Source: Chryseobacterium salivictor
GTDB taxonomy: Bacteria > Bacteroidota > Bacteroidia > Flavobacteriales > Weeksellaceae
Assembly (NCBI RefSeq): GCF_004359195.1
Contig: NZ_CP037954.1
Location: 2,232,001-2,296,000, forward strand
Length of the DNA: 64,000 bases
Reading direction: 5' to 3'
Shown here: piece after piece, positions 1 through 8,781 of the stretch
Layout of the letters: each line of letters opens with the position of its first letter
How positions within the stretch are numbered: position 1 is the first letter of the stretch
Position numbers and translations under genes: made by a program
Notes under the pieces: model-generated
What the model was told of the DNA's origin: nothing
What the model saw: only the letters and a program-made list of their open reading frames with translations
Databases searched by the model: none

Positions 1-761
1 GAGGTCAAAATCACAGGAAAAATAATCATCATGCTGATATTGCTGGTTTTTGGATATCCTAAATACAAATACGATCCTGCAAAAGTCTGGGCGGTTAAGC
101 CGGCAATGATGACCGCGGTAAATAATGCGGTTTTAAAGTAATTAATATGCGTTTTCGAAAGTTCTTCGACCGCGAAAACAATCCCGCCAAGCGGTGTATT
201 GAAGGCGGCAGAAAGTCCGGCAGCTGCGCCGGTCATAATCATGTTTTTCTTTGAAATCTTGGGCCACCATTCTGGCAGATATTCGTTCACTTTTCTAAAA
301 ACTGATCCTGCGATCTGTATGGTGGGACCTTCCCGACCCACAGCACCCCCACCAATAACCAAAATAATTGATGAAAGAACCTTGAATAAAATGATTTTTA
401 TACTCAGTAACCGTGATATTTTATAGTGTTCCTTTGGATTGGCTAATTCTACAGCTGCCATTACTTGTGGTATCCCGCTTCCCTTGGCGTACGGGGCAAA
501 TTTTTTGACGAGCCACCACGACAGCACAAATGCAATGGGAGCGGTGATGAAAATAAGCCAACTGTGCCACCGCATCATCGCATGCATCAGATTTTCTCCC
601 CATTGAAAAAGTTGAGCGTAGAAAACTGCGAAAACGCCAGTAATAAAGGATCCGATCCAAAACGGAATAGCCTGTAAGAGATTATGCTTCAGCTTTTCGT
701 TGTGAATATTGTCAAAAGACCATTTAATGGAGCGGCGAATAAGTATGAAAAGACTTCGCAT
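1..761 (-). CDS. ClC-family chloride channel / Cl-/H+ antiporter (3' end outside window)
   Basis: Integral membrane ClC protein moving chloride, probably exchanged for protons. About 253 residues are visible, read from the ATG at 761; the C-terminal half lies beyond base 1. The selectivity-filter motif GSGIP is at residues 94-98 and GREGP at 142-146, with the gating glutamate at 144. AAFNTPLGG is followed by a Glu-Glu pair at 199-200, matching the internal proton-glutamate region of E. coli ClcA. Keeping both glutamates favours an antiporter over a pure channel (inference). The N-terminus has no signal peptide but several hydrophobic helices. The gene stands alone, and what follows it lies outside the window. 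Confidence 0.92.
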   Translation of the reverse strand, partial: MRSLFILIRRSIKWSFDNIHNEKLKHNLLQAIPFWIGSFITGVFAVFYAQLFQWGENLMHAMMRWHSWLIFITAPIAFVLSWWLVKKFAPYAKGSGIPQVMAAVELANPKEHYKISRLLSIKIILFKVLSSIILVIGGGAVGREGPTIQIAGSVFRKVNEYLPEWWPKISKKNMIMTGAAAGLSAAFNTPLGGIVFAVEELSKTHINYFKTALFTAVIIAGLTAQTFAGSYLYLGYPKTSNISMMIIFPVILT

Positions 762-875
762 GATGCAAAAATATAATTTTTAAATGGTTCAAATTGACTA
801 AATCATGGTATTTTTTGAACCCAATAATATGTTTTTTTAAACTCAGACTTTTTTTTAATTTCCAGATTACGAAGT

Positions 876-1628
876 TTAAAATGCGAAATCTTTCATTCTT
901 GCGTGGGCGAGTTCAGCTTCATTCATCCAGATTAAAAATGCTTCTAATTTGTCCTGTAACTTTTGTCCCGAATTATATTTTTTATAAAATGAAATTTCAA
1001 AGATATCTTTATCAAAATCCGTAAACTGCCAGGAATTAAGGTAAAACAAAACAAAGTCATCTTTTTTAATGGTTTCTACCACCATCTTTTCATAATAGGA
1101 AAGTGGCAATATTTGAAAAATAAAATCATTGTAAGGGATTTGAGAATATCTGGAAATGCTTTCGTACAGAATACTCAACCCATTCTTTTCGATAATCGGT
1201 GTTTTCCTCTCCAATCTTTTAAAAGGAAATGCAAAAGTGGTTTCTTCGATCAGGGAAACGTAAGTGAATCGCAAATGTAGAATTTCATTCAAATCAAAAG
1301 CATTTTCCTTCATCCGAATTCCGCGGATTTGCTTTTCAATAAGTTCTTCCGTGTTTTTCTTAATGCGTTCAATTTCCTCTAAATCGGTATCGAAATGGTA
1401 AAAAGAAATTTCATGACCTTCATTGATTATTTTTTTAATCAATGTTTCGAGCTGAGGAATAATTGATATTTCAATGAAAAATGTTGCGCGGATTTCTCTC
1501 CTTTCCAGACTTCGCAGAAGCGCTTTCGTATTTTGAATGGTAATTTCTAAAAGCTCATCACTGCTCAATCCACCGACATTTTTAAATTTACGATCAGGAT
1601 TAATTATGTTAAAAGTTAATAAAATCAT
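876..1628 (-). CDS. Degenerate polysaccharide deacetylase-like protein
   Basis: A 250-residue protein with the overall look of a NodB/polysaccharide deacetylase domain: an N-terminal strand (LLTFN), a helix, then RATFFIE and EGHEIS, which match the ATFF and GHEI landmarks of the fold. The catalytic parts are missing. The TFDD-type metal aspartate is replaced by FNII, and the histidine pair after GHEI is replaced by SFYHFDTD. It therefore probably lacks normal zinc-dependent deacetylase activity, or belongs to a divergent subgroup. No signal peptide is seen, so it appears cytoplasmic. It is monocistronic, between the ClC gene and a threonine dehydrogenase on the same strand. The family call is moderate and the function unknown. 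Confidence 0.6.
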   Translation of the reverse strand: MILLTFNIINPDRKFKNVGGLSSDELLEITIQNTKALLRSLERREIRATFFIEISIIPQLETLIKKIINEGHEISFYHFDTDLEEIERIKKNTEELIEKQIRGIRMKENAFDLNEILHLRFTYVSLIEETTFAFPFKRLERKTPIIEKNGLSILYESISRYSQIPYNDFIFQILPLSYYEKMVVETIKKDDFVLFYLNSWQFTDFDKDIFEISFYKKYNSGQKLQDKLEAFLIWMNEAELAHARMKDFAF

Positions 1629-1755
1629 TTCGTTACCGTATTGCTTTGGTGAAAGTATAAAAAAATCTGCAAAATCATCGGGAGAAATTCCTTTGATTTT
1701 GCAGATATAATATAATAGAAAGTTTTCTTCCTTTAGAAAGGAGAAAAAGCAACTC

Positions 1756-2721
1756 TTAGTTTTTCGCCAACTTCACTTTCAGGTTTTCCAGCATATCTTT
1801 CGTCATTTCGCTGATGCCGTAATCGTAGGAAAGTCCCCAGTCTTTTTTCGCCACCGAATCATCGATGGAAGCCGGCCAGGAATCCGCGATCTGCTGACGG
1901 AAATCCGGTTGGTAATCAATCGTGAAATCCGGCATTTCTTTCTTGATTTCTTCCGCCAGTTCTTTTGGCGTGAAAGACATTCCTCCTAAATTGTACGCGG
2001 TATGAACGGTCAGGTTTTCTTTCGGAGCATTCATTAAATCAAGCGTTGCCTTAATTGCGTCATTCATATACAGCATCGGCATTCCTGTGTTTTCAGAAAT
2101 AAAACTCGTGTATTTTCCCTGTTCTACGGCTTCATAAAAAATTTCTACTGCGTAATCCGTTGTTCCGCCACCAGCTGGAGTTTTCCAGGAAATCAAACCG
2201 GGATAACGAATGCTTCTTACATCAACACCGAATTTATTATGGTAATATTCGCACCATTTTTCACCCGCCATTTTCGAAATTCCATACACAGTTGTCGGAT
2301 TCAAAACTACTTCCTGCCCAACGTTTTCTTTCGGGATTCCTGTACCGAAAACGGCAATAGAACTCGGCCAGAAAATCTTCTTAAGCAAACCTTCCTTCGC
2401 CATTTCACAGAACTGAAGCAAAGGTTCGATATTCAGTTTCCAGGCAAAAAGCGGCTGTTTCTCAGAAGTTCCCGACAGCAAAGACGCCAGATGATATACG
2501 GTAGTGATTTCATAATCTTTAATAACCTGTCTTACCAATTGCGTATTGGTCACATCCATCCTCTCATAGAATCCCGCGGAAGTCAGGTTTTTATCCCAAC
2601 GGTCGAGTCCGGAAGCCACCACATTTTCCGCGCCGTGAATTTCAACTAATTTATTCGTAAGTTCGGTGCCGATTTGTCCCAGGGCACCGGTGATAAGTAT
2701 TTTTTCCGTGTAGGATTCCAT
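1756..2721 (-). CDS. L-threonine 3-dehydrogenase, SDR (epimerase-like) type
   Basis: A 321-residue extended short-chain dehydrogenase. The NAD-binding glycine motif GALGQIG is at residues 12-18, a Ser pair is at 120-121 and the catalytic YGISK (Tyr146, Lys150) follows. The sequence pattern (SGLDRW, VYHLASLLSG, GTTDYAVEIFYEA) is that of the GalE-like L-threonine dehydrogenases of flavobacteria, which oxidise L-threonine to 2-amino-3-ketobutyrate with NAD. This differs from the zinc-dependent Tdh of E. coli. No kbl lyase gene is adjacent. The start is the ATG at 2721; transcription is away from ggt, with a decayed repeat in the shared upstream region. A sugar-nucleotide epimerase is less likely. 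Confidence 0.87.
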   Translation of the reverse strand: MESYTEKILITGALGQIGTELTNKLVEIHGAENVVASGLDRWDKNLTSAGFYERMDVTNTQLVRQVIKDYEITTVYHLASLLSGTSEKQPLFAWKLNIEPLLQFCEMAKEGLLKKIFWPSSIAVFGTGIPKENVGQEVVLNPTTVYGISKMAGEKWCEYYHNKFGVDVRSIRYPGLISWKTPAGGGTTDYAVEIFYEAVEQGKYTSFISENTGMPMLYMNDAIKATLDLMNAPKENLTVHTAYNLGGMSFTPKELAEEIKKEMPDFTIDYQPDFRQQIADSWPASIDDSVAKKDWGLSYDYGISEMTKDMLENLKVKLAKN

Positions 2722-2790
2722 ATTTAAAGTTTAGATTTCGCACAAATTTAGCAAAATCGGATAGCATAAGGAATAGGATGAGTAAAATAA

Positions 2791-2906
2791 TTTTTTGGAC
2801 GGCTGTTTCCGGCTGAAATTTACGCGGAGCCTGTAGAAGTATTGCCGGTTTTTTTTTCCGCTTCGTTCCATAAAAAGTATTCCACTCAAACCTAGCAAAG
2901 TCGTTC
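2791..2906 (+). repeat. Degenerate copy of the 90-115 nt structured repeat (copy E)
   Basis: Begins TTTTTTGGACGGCTGTTTCC and ends near TTCCACTCAAACC...GTCG, paralleling the copies at 28545, 35313 and 38244 (TTTTTTGGGCGACTGTTTCC ... TTCCGCTCAAGCCGGGTCGC). Order and spacing of blocks are kept but many positions differ, so this is an old, decayed copy. It fills much of the 302-bp gap between the divergent threonine dehydrogenase and ggt genes. No clear consensus promoter was found in that gap. Confidence 0.6.
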
Positions 2907-3023
2907 GGAGATTTAAATAAAAAAATATAAACTGTATAATAAAGTCGGGTCATAAATGAGGATTCCAAAGGAAAATCTTCGCCAATCCATCCATTTTCGT
3001 TATTTTTGATAAATTTTTTAGTC

Positions 3024-4709
3024 ATGAAAAAACTGGTGTTATCATTCGTTGTTATTTCCCAATTTGCTTTTGCGCAATTCACCGACATTAATATTGTAAA
3101 AGAAATTCACACCAAAGAAAAAGGTTTGGTCGTTTCTGCGCATCCGTTAGCCAGTGAAGCTGGAGCGAAAATCATGAAATTGGGCGGAAATGCCTACGAT
3201 GCGGTCATTGCAACACAATATGCTTTAGCGGTCGTTTATCCGCAAGCTGGAAATATCGGTGGCGGTGGTTTTTTAGTCGGCGTAAAAAATAACGGCGAAA
3301 AATTCACCATCGATTTCCGAGAAACCGCACCGGAGAAATCATTCAGAGATATGTATCTTGATAAAAAAGGAAATGCCAATACCGATCTGTCCCAAAATGG
3401 AAGATTGGCAGTCGGGATTCCGGGTTCTATTGCCGGATTTTATGCGACCTTGAAGTATGGCAAATTGCCGATGCAAAAACTGATTCAGCCCGCAATCGAT
3501 TTAGCGGAGAAAGGTTTTGCAATCACAGAGAAAGAAGCCGACTTGCTCAATAATCAAATGGAATTCTTCAACCAGCATAATAAAAATAAAACCGTTTTTC
3601 AAAAATCAACACCTTGGAAACAGGGTGATATTCTCATTCAAAAAGAATTGGCTGCAACTTTAAAACTGATTCAGAAAGACGGTGCAAAAGCCTTCTATGA
3701 AGGGAAAACCGCTCAACTCATTATTGATGAAATGAAACGCGGAAACGGAATTATTACTTTAAATGATCTTAAAAATTATAAAGTAGTGGAAAGAAAACCC
3801 CTCACTTTTAATTATAAAGGAAACGAAATCGTATCCATGCCTTTGCCTTCAAGCGGCGGAATTCTTTTAGCTCAAATGCTGAAAATGAGCAGTTTTGAAA
3901 ATATCGAAAAGTACCAACAGAACTCTACGCCGGCCGTGCAAATTATGGTGGAAGCTGAGCGCCGTGCTTTCGCGGACAGAGCTGAATATATGGGAGATCC
4001 CGGATTTATCAAAGACAAAACCGAAATGTTGATTTCTGACGATTATTTAAAAAACCGCTGGAAATCTTTTAATAAAAATGCAGCGACGCCAAGTTCAGAA
4101 GTCGGGAAAATTATTCCACAACCGAAAGAATCTACAGAAACAACGCACATCTCCATCGCTGATAAAGAGGGAAATGCTGTTGCGGTTACAACAACGTTAA
4201 ACGGGTTGTACGGAAGCAAAGTGGTCGTTTCCGGTGCCGGTTTTTTCCTGAACAACGAAATGGATGATTTCTCCGTAAAACCAGGCGTTCCGAATATGTT
4301 TGGTGCTGTTGGTGGTGAAGCTAACTCCATTCAGCCGGGAAAAAGAATGTTGAGTTCGATGACGCCAACCATCGTTTTGAAAAATGGAAAACCGTATATC
4401 ATCGTGGGAACTCCTGGTGGAACGACGATTCCAACTTCGGTTTACCAATCGATTGTGAATGTGATCAATTTTAAACTGAGCCCGAATATGACCGTCAATA
4501 CCCCGAAATTTCATCATCAGTGGCTTCCGGAAACCGTTATGGTAGAAAATAATTTTCCTGAAACAACGATCTCAGATTTAGAAAAAATGAATTATAAAAT
4601 AGAAAGGGTTTCACAAATCGGAAGAACAGAAATGATCGTTATCGACGGAAATGGAAATGCGGTTGCTGTGGCGGATGGCCGCGGTGATGATTCGGTTGGA
4701 GTTGAATAA
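3024..4709 (+). CDS. ggt: Gamma-glutamyltranspeptidase, exported
   Basis: A 561-residue Ntn-hydrolase that cleaves and transfers gamma-glutamyl groups from glutathione, in the periplasm. The signal peptide (MKKLVLSFVVISQFAFAQ) is flavobacterial in type, ending just before Q/F. The nucleophilic threonine is at about residue 373 in TTHISIAD, followed by GNAVAVTTTLN. The autoprocessing site splits the large N-terminal from the small C-terminal subunit. PLPSSGGILL and GTPGGTTIP are further family motifs. The ATG at 3024 is preferred to a TTG 18 nt upstream because the signal peptide begins there. Two bases separate its stop codon from the next start, a Crp-type regulator, so the two are probably cotranscribed. 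Confidence 0.95.
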   Translation: MKKLVLSFVVISQFAFAQFTDINIVKEIHTKEKGLVVSAHPLASEAGAKIMKLGGNAYDAVIATQYALAVVYPQAGNIGGGGFLVGVKNNGEKFTIDFRETAPEKSFRDMYLDKKGNANTDLSQNGRLAVGIPGSIAGFYATLKYGKLPMQKLIQPAIDLAEKGFAITEKEADLLNNQMEFFNQHNKNKTVFQKSTPWKQGDILIQKELAATLKLIQKDGAKAFYEGKTAQLIIDEMKRGNGIITLNDLKNYKVVERKPLTFNYKGNEIVSMPLPSSGGILLAQMLKMSSFENIEKYQQNSTPAVQIMVEAERRAFADRAEYMGDPGFIKDKTEMLISDDYLKNRWKSFNKNAATPSSEVGKIIPQPKESTETTHISIADKEGNAVAVTTTLNGLYGSKVVVSGAGFFLNNEMDDFSVKPGVPNMFGAVGGEANSIQPGKRMLSSMTPTIVLKNGKPYIIVGTPGGTTIPTSVYQSIVNVINFKLSPNMTVNTPKFHHQWLPETVMVENNFPETTISDLEKMNYKIERVSQIGRTEMIVIDGNGNAVAVADGRGDDSVGVE

Positions 4710-4711
4710 AA

Positions 4712-5326
4712 ATGAATATAATGGAAAGTACTGGATTCAGGCAGAAACTGAGCGAGAAAATATTATCCTATAAACCCGATTTCAATCTAGAGGTTTTGAA
4801 TTCGGGTTTAAATCAATTTCAAATAACGGACTGCAAGGCAGACGAAGATATTGTGAAAACAGGCGAAGTCTGTAAAAAGATCTTTTTTGTCGAAAAATCG
4901 ATTTCCCGGTGCTATTTTCTGGGAGAAGATGGTGAGGAGAAAACACTTTGGTTAGAGCCGGAAATGAGTTTTATGACAGATTATGAAAGTTTTACCTTAC
5001 AGTCAGCAAGTAAATGCAATATTCATCTTTATGAAGATTCTCTTGTTTATTCGATTGACAGGGAGGTTTTATTTAATCTTTATATGACCTATCACGAATG
5101 GGCGTTGGTAGGTATCGCAATTATGGAGGATCATTTTCTCAATTTATTCAAAATTACAACCACCATTCACTTCAATAATGCCAGTTCTAATTATGAACAT
5201 GTGGAAAGTTTTTTCACGAAATATTTAGATGTGGTGCCTTTGAAACATATTGCATCCTGGTTTAATATTTCTGCGGTGCATCTTTCAAGGATTCGTGCAG
5301 AAAGGAGTAAAATAGCTGCAAATTAA
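4712..5326 (+). CDS. Crp/Fnr-type cyclic-nucleotide-binding regulator
   Basis: A 204-residue protein with an N-terminal cNMP-binding beta-roll (about residues 25-125, with GEEKTLW and MSFMTDYESF resembling family landmarks) and a C-terminal helix-turn-helix (LKHIASWFNISAVHLSRIR, about residues 177-195). The wing normally seen in Crp is shortened and the protein ends soon after the recognition helix, typical of the small flavobacterial subgroup. Ligand and targets are unknown. It follows ggt by 2 bp. Its other neighbour, a promoter with a broken signal-peptide ORF at 5338-5453, may be the relic of a former target gene (inference). Confidence 0.8.
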   Translation: MNIMESTGFRQKLSEKILSYKPDFNLEVLNSGLNQFQITDCKADEDIVKTGEVCKKIFFVEKSISRCYFLGEDGEEKTLWLEPEMSFMTDYESFTLQSASKCNIHLYEDSLVYSIDREVLFNLYMTYHEWALVGIAIMEDHFLNLFKITTTIHFNNASSNYEHVESFFTKYLDVVPLKHIASWFNISAVHLSRIRAERSKIAAN

Positions 5327-5337
5327 CATATGTTAAG

Positions 5338-5366
5338 TTGATTGCGGGAGTGGTGTTTTATCTTTG
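5338..5366 (+). promoter_or_regulatory. Bacteroidota-type promoter facing a broken ORF
   Basis: TTG at 5338-5340, 18 nt spacer, TATCTTTG at 5359-5366. This matches the Bacteroidota -33/-7 consensus well. It now drives only the short remnant at 5388. Confidence 0.55.
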
Positions 5367-5387
5367 CCACCGATTCTATGACACATG

Positions 5388-5453
5388 ATGAATAAGAGAG
5401 TAATCTCATTTCTTGCCTTTGCTGTATTCAAAATATTCAAGAACTTAATGTAA
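5388..5453 (+). pseudogene. Signal-peptide relic of a lost gene
   Basis: ATG at 5388 opens a 21-codon frame (MNKRVISFLAFAVFKIFKNL...) that starts like a flavobacterial signal peptide and stops at once. It sits about 20 nt after a good promoter. The remainder of the gap to 5690 is AT-rich with no open frame I can support. Best read as the start of an exported-protein gene that has been deleted; a true small peptide is possible but less likely. Confidence 0.35.
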
Positions 5454-5690
5454 AAATAGTTTTCAATTTTATTTAATTAAAATGATATGATGCAGCAAAG
5501 GGGCAAGTTTTTATACTTCTGAATGGAGAAAATTATTTCTTTTCTTTTAATCACATAGCATGCAAATATCTACAATCGGAAATTCGTAAACTGATTATCA
5601 AAAAACCGCATGTAAAACCGTAATTCTATGTACGTTTTGCAGTCTTTTGAAATCAAATTTTTGTTGCTAAAAATAAGAAAGACTATGAAT

Positions 5691-7118
5691 TTATTTTCCT
5701 GCCAGTTTTTTCAACATTCCGTTAAAGATCAAGCCGTGAAAAGGCAAGACCGAATACCAGTACAATCTCCCCGATAAACCGAGCGGACGAAAAGTGGCCT
5801 CTTGATGCAAAACGCCGTTTTTGATTTTAAATTCCAGCCAGGCTTCTCCCGGAAGTTTCATTTCGGCAAAAAGCAAAAGTCGTTTTTTATCTCTGTCAGC
5901 ATACAAAACGCGCCAGAAATCTACAGAATCTCCGGCTTCTAAATCATTGATGTTTCTGCGGCCCCGTCTTAAACCAACGCCTCCAAAAAGTTTATCTAAA
6001 AATCCACGGATCCGCCAAAGGAAATCTGCATAATACCAACCGGTTTTCCCACCGATACTGAAAATCCGTTCTAAAGTTGCGGCTTCATCATCCACTTTAA
6101 TTTCGCGGATATCTTTAAAACAACCTTCGTCCGGAACTTCTAAATATTGCCAGACTTGGCGGCTGTGAAACTGATTGCTGAAGGAATCAAACCAACTCGA
6201 CAAAACATCATTCTGCTTGATTTTGTCAAATGCCTGACGGATTGCTTCCTGATAAGAAAAAAGATGGATGTTTAACTGCTCTGCCAAATTGTTTTGGTGC
6301 GCGACCACATCTATTTTCATCGAATCGACTAAATTTGTTGCCAGAAAATAACTCGTCGAAGTCACGAAATACAACCAATAAGAAGACAGTTTCGGCGTCA
6401 TCACCGGAACGATGAAAATATAGCGTTTCAAACCGCGGATTTCTGCGTACTGCAAAAGCATTTCTTTGTAAGTGAGAATGTCGGTTCCAGCGATATCGTA
6501 ATTTTGATTATAGGTAAATTCTTTTCCCAAAACGCCCACCAAAAACTGCATCACATTTCTTATCGCAATCGGCTGACATTTGGTATTGAGCCATTTTGGC
6601 GTAATCATGACCGGTAATTTTTCAACCAGATCTCTGATGATTTCAAAAGACGCGCTTCCCGAACCCACGATAATCCCGGCCCGGAGACTGGTCAAACTGT
6701 AAACAGAACTTTTCAGTGCTTCTTCTACATTTTTTCTGGACTGAAGATGTTTGGAAAGTTTTTGTTCATTAATAATTCCTGTCAGGAAAATCACCTGTTT
6801 TACCGAAGTTTTTTCTAAAGCACGGCGAAAATTCTCTGCGGAAATTTTTTCCTTTTCCTGAAAATCACCTTCGCTGGAAGACATCGAATGAATTAAATAA
6901 TAAGCTGCTTCTATATCTTTCGGAATATTATTTAAAGAAGATTCATCTAAAAAATCATTCTCAATCACTTCAATTTGACCGAGTTTTTCTTTAAATAATT
7001 TAAGCCCGAAACGGTTTTTATCCCTTACAGAACATACCACATGATGGCCTTCTTCCAACAACTGAATCAGAAGCCTTTTGCCAATGTAACCGGTAACGCC
7101 TGTAAGTAGGATTTTCAT
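5691..7118 (-). CDS. SDR-family NAD(P)-binding protein with C-terminal DUF2867 domain
   Basis: A 475-residue two-domain protein. Residues 1 to about 230 form an atypical SDR Rossmann fold (ILLTGVTGYIGKRLL; YYLIHSMSS; VIFLTGII). The C-terminal part (about 320-475, with GGKTGWYYADFLWRIRG, LEAGDSVDFWRVL and ATFRPLGLSGRLYWYSVLP) is the DUF2867 domain usually fused to it. It is the last gene of the carotenoid operon and overlaps the SRPBCC gene by the tetranucleotide ATGA. The substrate is unknown; position in the operon suggests a redox role linked to membranes or pigments (inference). The pairing of SRPBCC with SDR-DUF2867 recurs in Bacteroidota. Confidence 0.8.
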   Translation of the reverse strand: MKILLTGVTGYIGKRLLIQLLEEGHHVVCSVRDKNRFGLKLFKEKLGQIEVIENDFLDESSLNNIPKDIEAAYYLIHSMSSSEGDFQEKEKISAENFRRALEKTSVKQVIFLTGIINEQKLSKHLQSRKNVEEALKSSVYSLTSLRAGIIVGSGSASFEIIRDLVEKLPVMITPKWLNTKCQPIAIRNVMQFLVGVLGKEFTYNQNYDIAGTDILTYKEMLLQYAEIRGLKRYIFIVPVMTPKLSSYWLYFVTSTSYFLATNLVDSMKIDVVAHQNNLAEQLNIHLFSYQEAIRQAFDKIKQNDVLSSWFDSFSNQFHSRQVWQYLEVPDEGCFKDIREIKVDDEAATLERIFSIGGKTGWYYADFLWRIRGFLDKLFGGVGLRRGRRNINDLEAGDSVDFWRVLYADRDKKRLLLFAEMKLPGEAWLEFKIKNGVLHQEATFRPLGLSGRLYWYSVLPFHGLIFNGMLKKLAGK

Positions 7119-7600
7119 GATGCAAATGTTTTTTCTAAAATTTTGAAACGGCTTTCAAAGATAAATTTCACTTTATCCCGCACTAATTTTCCGGCCAGAA
7201 AATCTCCCAAAATCCCGAAGGGCATTTTGAAATTAACGATGTCGGTCATTTTCACTTTTCCGTCTGCTGCTTCTTCAAAATGATGTTCGTGATGCCACAT
7301 CGCATAGGGACCGAATCTTTGTTCATCCACAAAAAACTGATGGTCTTCCAAATGCGTGATTTCTGTAATCCAATTCGATTTTATAAATGGTAAAACACCG
7401 ATTTTATAAGTGATAATTTGACCTTTGTACGTTTTGTTTGGTGGATTATTGGTAATCCTAAAATCCATTTCTTTCGGCGTGATTTTATCTAAATTCGTTG
7501 GCAATGTAAAGAATTTCCAAGCTTTATCAAGTGAAAGCGGTAAAATCTGTTCGGAAGTCAACGTGTAAATTCCGGATTGTTTGGTTAAATTAATTTTCAT
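7115..7600 (-). CDS. SRPBCC (START/Bet v1-like) family protein
   Basis: A 161-residue single-domain protein of the SRPBCC hydrophobic-ligand-binding fold, similar to the coenzyme Q-binding/cell-division-inhibitor-like group: LSLDKAWKFFTLPTNLDKITP at the N-terminus, then GPYAMWHHEHHFEE and VNFKMPFGILGDFLAGKLV. There is no signal peptide. The gene overlaps the lycopene cyclase gene upstream by 11 bp and the SDR gene downstream by 4 bp, so translation is probably coupled. Its ligand is unknown. Sitting in a zeaxanthin operon, it may bind a carotenoid, polyprenyl or quinone molecule (inference). Confidence 0.8.
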   Translation of the reverse strand: MKINLTKQSGIYTLTSEQILPLSLDKAWKFFTLPTNLDKITPKEMDFRITNNPPNKTYKGQIITYKIGVLPFIKSNWITEITHLEDHQFFVDEQRFGPYAMWHHEHHFEEAADGKVKMTDIVNFKMPFGILGDFLAGKLVRDKVKFIFESRFKILEKTFAS

Positions 7601-8303
7601 GGCTGGATTTAAATAATTTCTTGGTTTTTAAATATTCAAACAAAAGCGTAATCGAGTAGAGCAGTGCGAAACAGTAAAAACTGTCTTCCACCGGAATCGT
7701 TCCCATGCGTATTCCCAGATTCTGAGTGTTGTCATAAGAAACGACGGGCAAATCAGAATAACTTCCTGTTAAAGCCGAGTTTACAAAGTAGAAAGGGATG
7801 AATATAATGACGAAACTCAGATAAAATCTTTGGGCATATTTCCATTGAAAAATAATCTGACTTAACATTAATAATGTAAATAATCCGATACAAACGAAGG
7901 TGTACATTTTATCATAATTAAAAACGGTTAGCAATAAACCGACCGCGAAAAGAAGGTAAGTAATCCATTTCGTCGCCTTTGCAGATAATTCAATATTGGG
8001 AAAGAAATATTTTAAAGAATAATGAATAAAGATACTGGCATAAGGAATCAGCAAGAAAAACAACCATTCTTCAATAGGCAATTTTAGAATCCTGAAACCT
8101 ATTAAATATTGGTCATTAAAAGCCCAGACATTTTGATAAGCAAAATAACTGTCCCATAAAATAAAGAAAATTCCCACAACCGCAATGGAGGTGAAATACG
8201 CTTTCCAGTGCTGAATGAAATGCATTCTTTTCTTCTCAAAACTGTAGATGAAAGGAATTAAAAAACTGAAAACATCTAAAAGTAAGTAATAATAAGATTG
8301 CAA
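7590..8303 (-). CDS. Lycopene beta-cyclase, fused CrtYcd type
   Basis: A 237-residue polytopic membrane protein with about six or seven hydrophobic helices. It is a fusion of the two small lycopene cyclase domains (CrtYc/CrtYd) found as heterodimers in actinobacteria. Each half keeps the acidic motif thought to be catalytic: LPIEEWLFF at residues 75-83 and TIPVEDSFY near 203-211. It converts lycopene to beta-carotene in the cytoplasmic membrane. It lies between crtZ (3-bp gap) and the SRPBCC gene (11-bp overlap). This cyclase type is common in flavobacteria and is unrelated to FAD-dependent CrtY. Confidence 0.9.
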   Translation of the reverse strand: MQSYYYLLLDVFSFLIPFIYSFEKKRMHFIQHWKAYFTSIAVVGIFFILWDSYFAYQNVWAFNDQYLIGFRILKLPIEEWLFFLLIPYASIFIHYSLKYFFPNIELSAKATKWITYLLFAVGLLLTVFNYDKMYTFVCIGLFTLLMLSQIIFQWKYAQRFYLSFVIIFIPFYFVNSALTGSYSDLPVVSYDNTQNLGIRMGTIPVEDSFYCFALLYSITLLFEYLKTKKLFKSSHEN

Positions 8304-8306
8304 AAT

Positions 8307-8780
8307 TTATTTTTTTAAAGTTGATAACCGGGCTTCTTTGAAATAATGGAGCGGCACGAAAAGCATTCCGAAACATTCGCCGTCTTCTTTGCCCAAATGT
8401 TTGTGGTGCATTTTATGTGCTTTTCTCAACCCACGGAAATACCAGTTGTTGGTTTTGTCGAACCATTTGAATCTCCGGTGAATTAAAACATCGTGAACTA
8501 GAAAATAACACATTCCGTAAATTAAAATTCCTAAGCCGACGAAGAACATCCAGTTCAGTTCGCCACGCGTTCCGAAGTAAAAAAGTAAAATACTAGGAAT
8601 TGCGAAAACGACAAAAAAAGCATCGTTTTTTTCAAATACGTGAGGGTACCCGGGCTGATGATGATCTTCGTGCAGGTACCAACCCAAACCGTGCATGATG
8701 TATTTGTGCGTAAGCCAGGTAACTCCCTCCATGCCGATAACAATTACGATTGTTAACAGAATATATCCAATAATTTCCAT
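8307..8780 (-). CDS. crtZ: Beta-carotene hydroxylase
   Basis: A 157-residue membrane di-iron oxygenase of the fatty-acid-hydroxylase superfamily. The histidine clusters are visible: THKYIMH (His25, His30), HEDHH (37-41), HDVLIH and HKMHHKH. These bind the two irons. It adds 3-hydroxyl groups to the beta-rings of beta-carotene, giving beta-cryptoxanthin and then zeaxanthin. Four hydrophobic segments fit the family. It begins one base after the stop of the upstream exported protein. With CrtYcd and no ketolase gene (crtW) nearby, zeaxanthin is the predicted end product of this operon. Confidence 0.93.
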   Translation of the reverse strand: MEIIGYILLTIVIVIGMEGVTWLTHKYIMHGLGWYLHEDHHQPGYPHVFEKNDAFFVVFAIPSILLFYFGTRGELNWMFFVGLGILIYGMCYFLVHDVLIHRRFKWFDKTNNWYFRGLRKAHKMHHKHLGKEDGECFGMLFVPLHYFKEARLSTLKK

Positions 8781-8781
8781 T

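Noticed and set aside
2239..2649. A 136-codon plus-strand ORF inside the threonine dehydrogenase gene
   Set aside because: Overlaps a strongly supported gene on the other strand and resembles no family.
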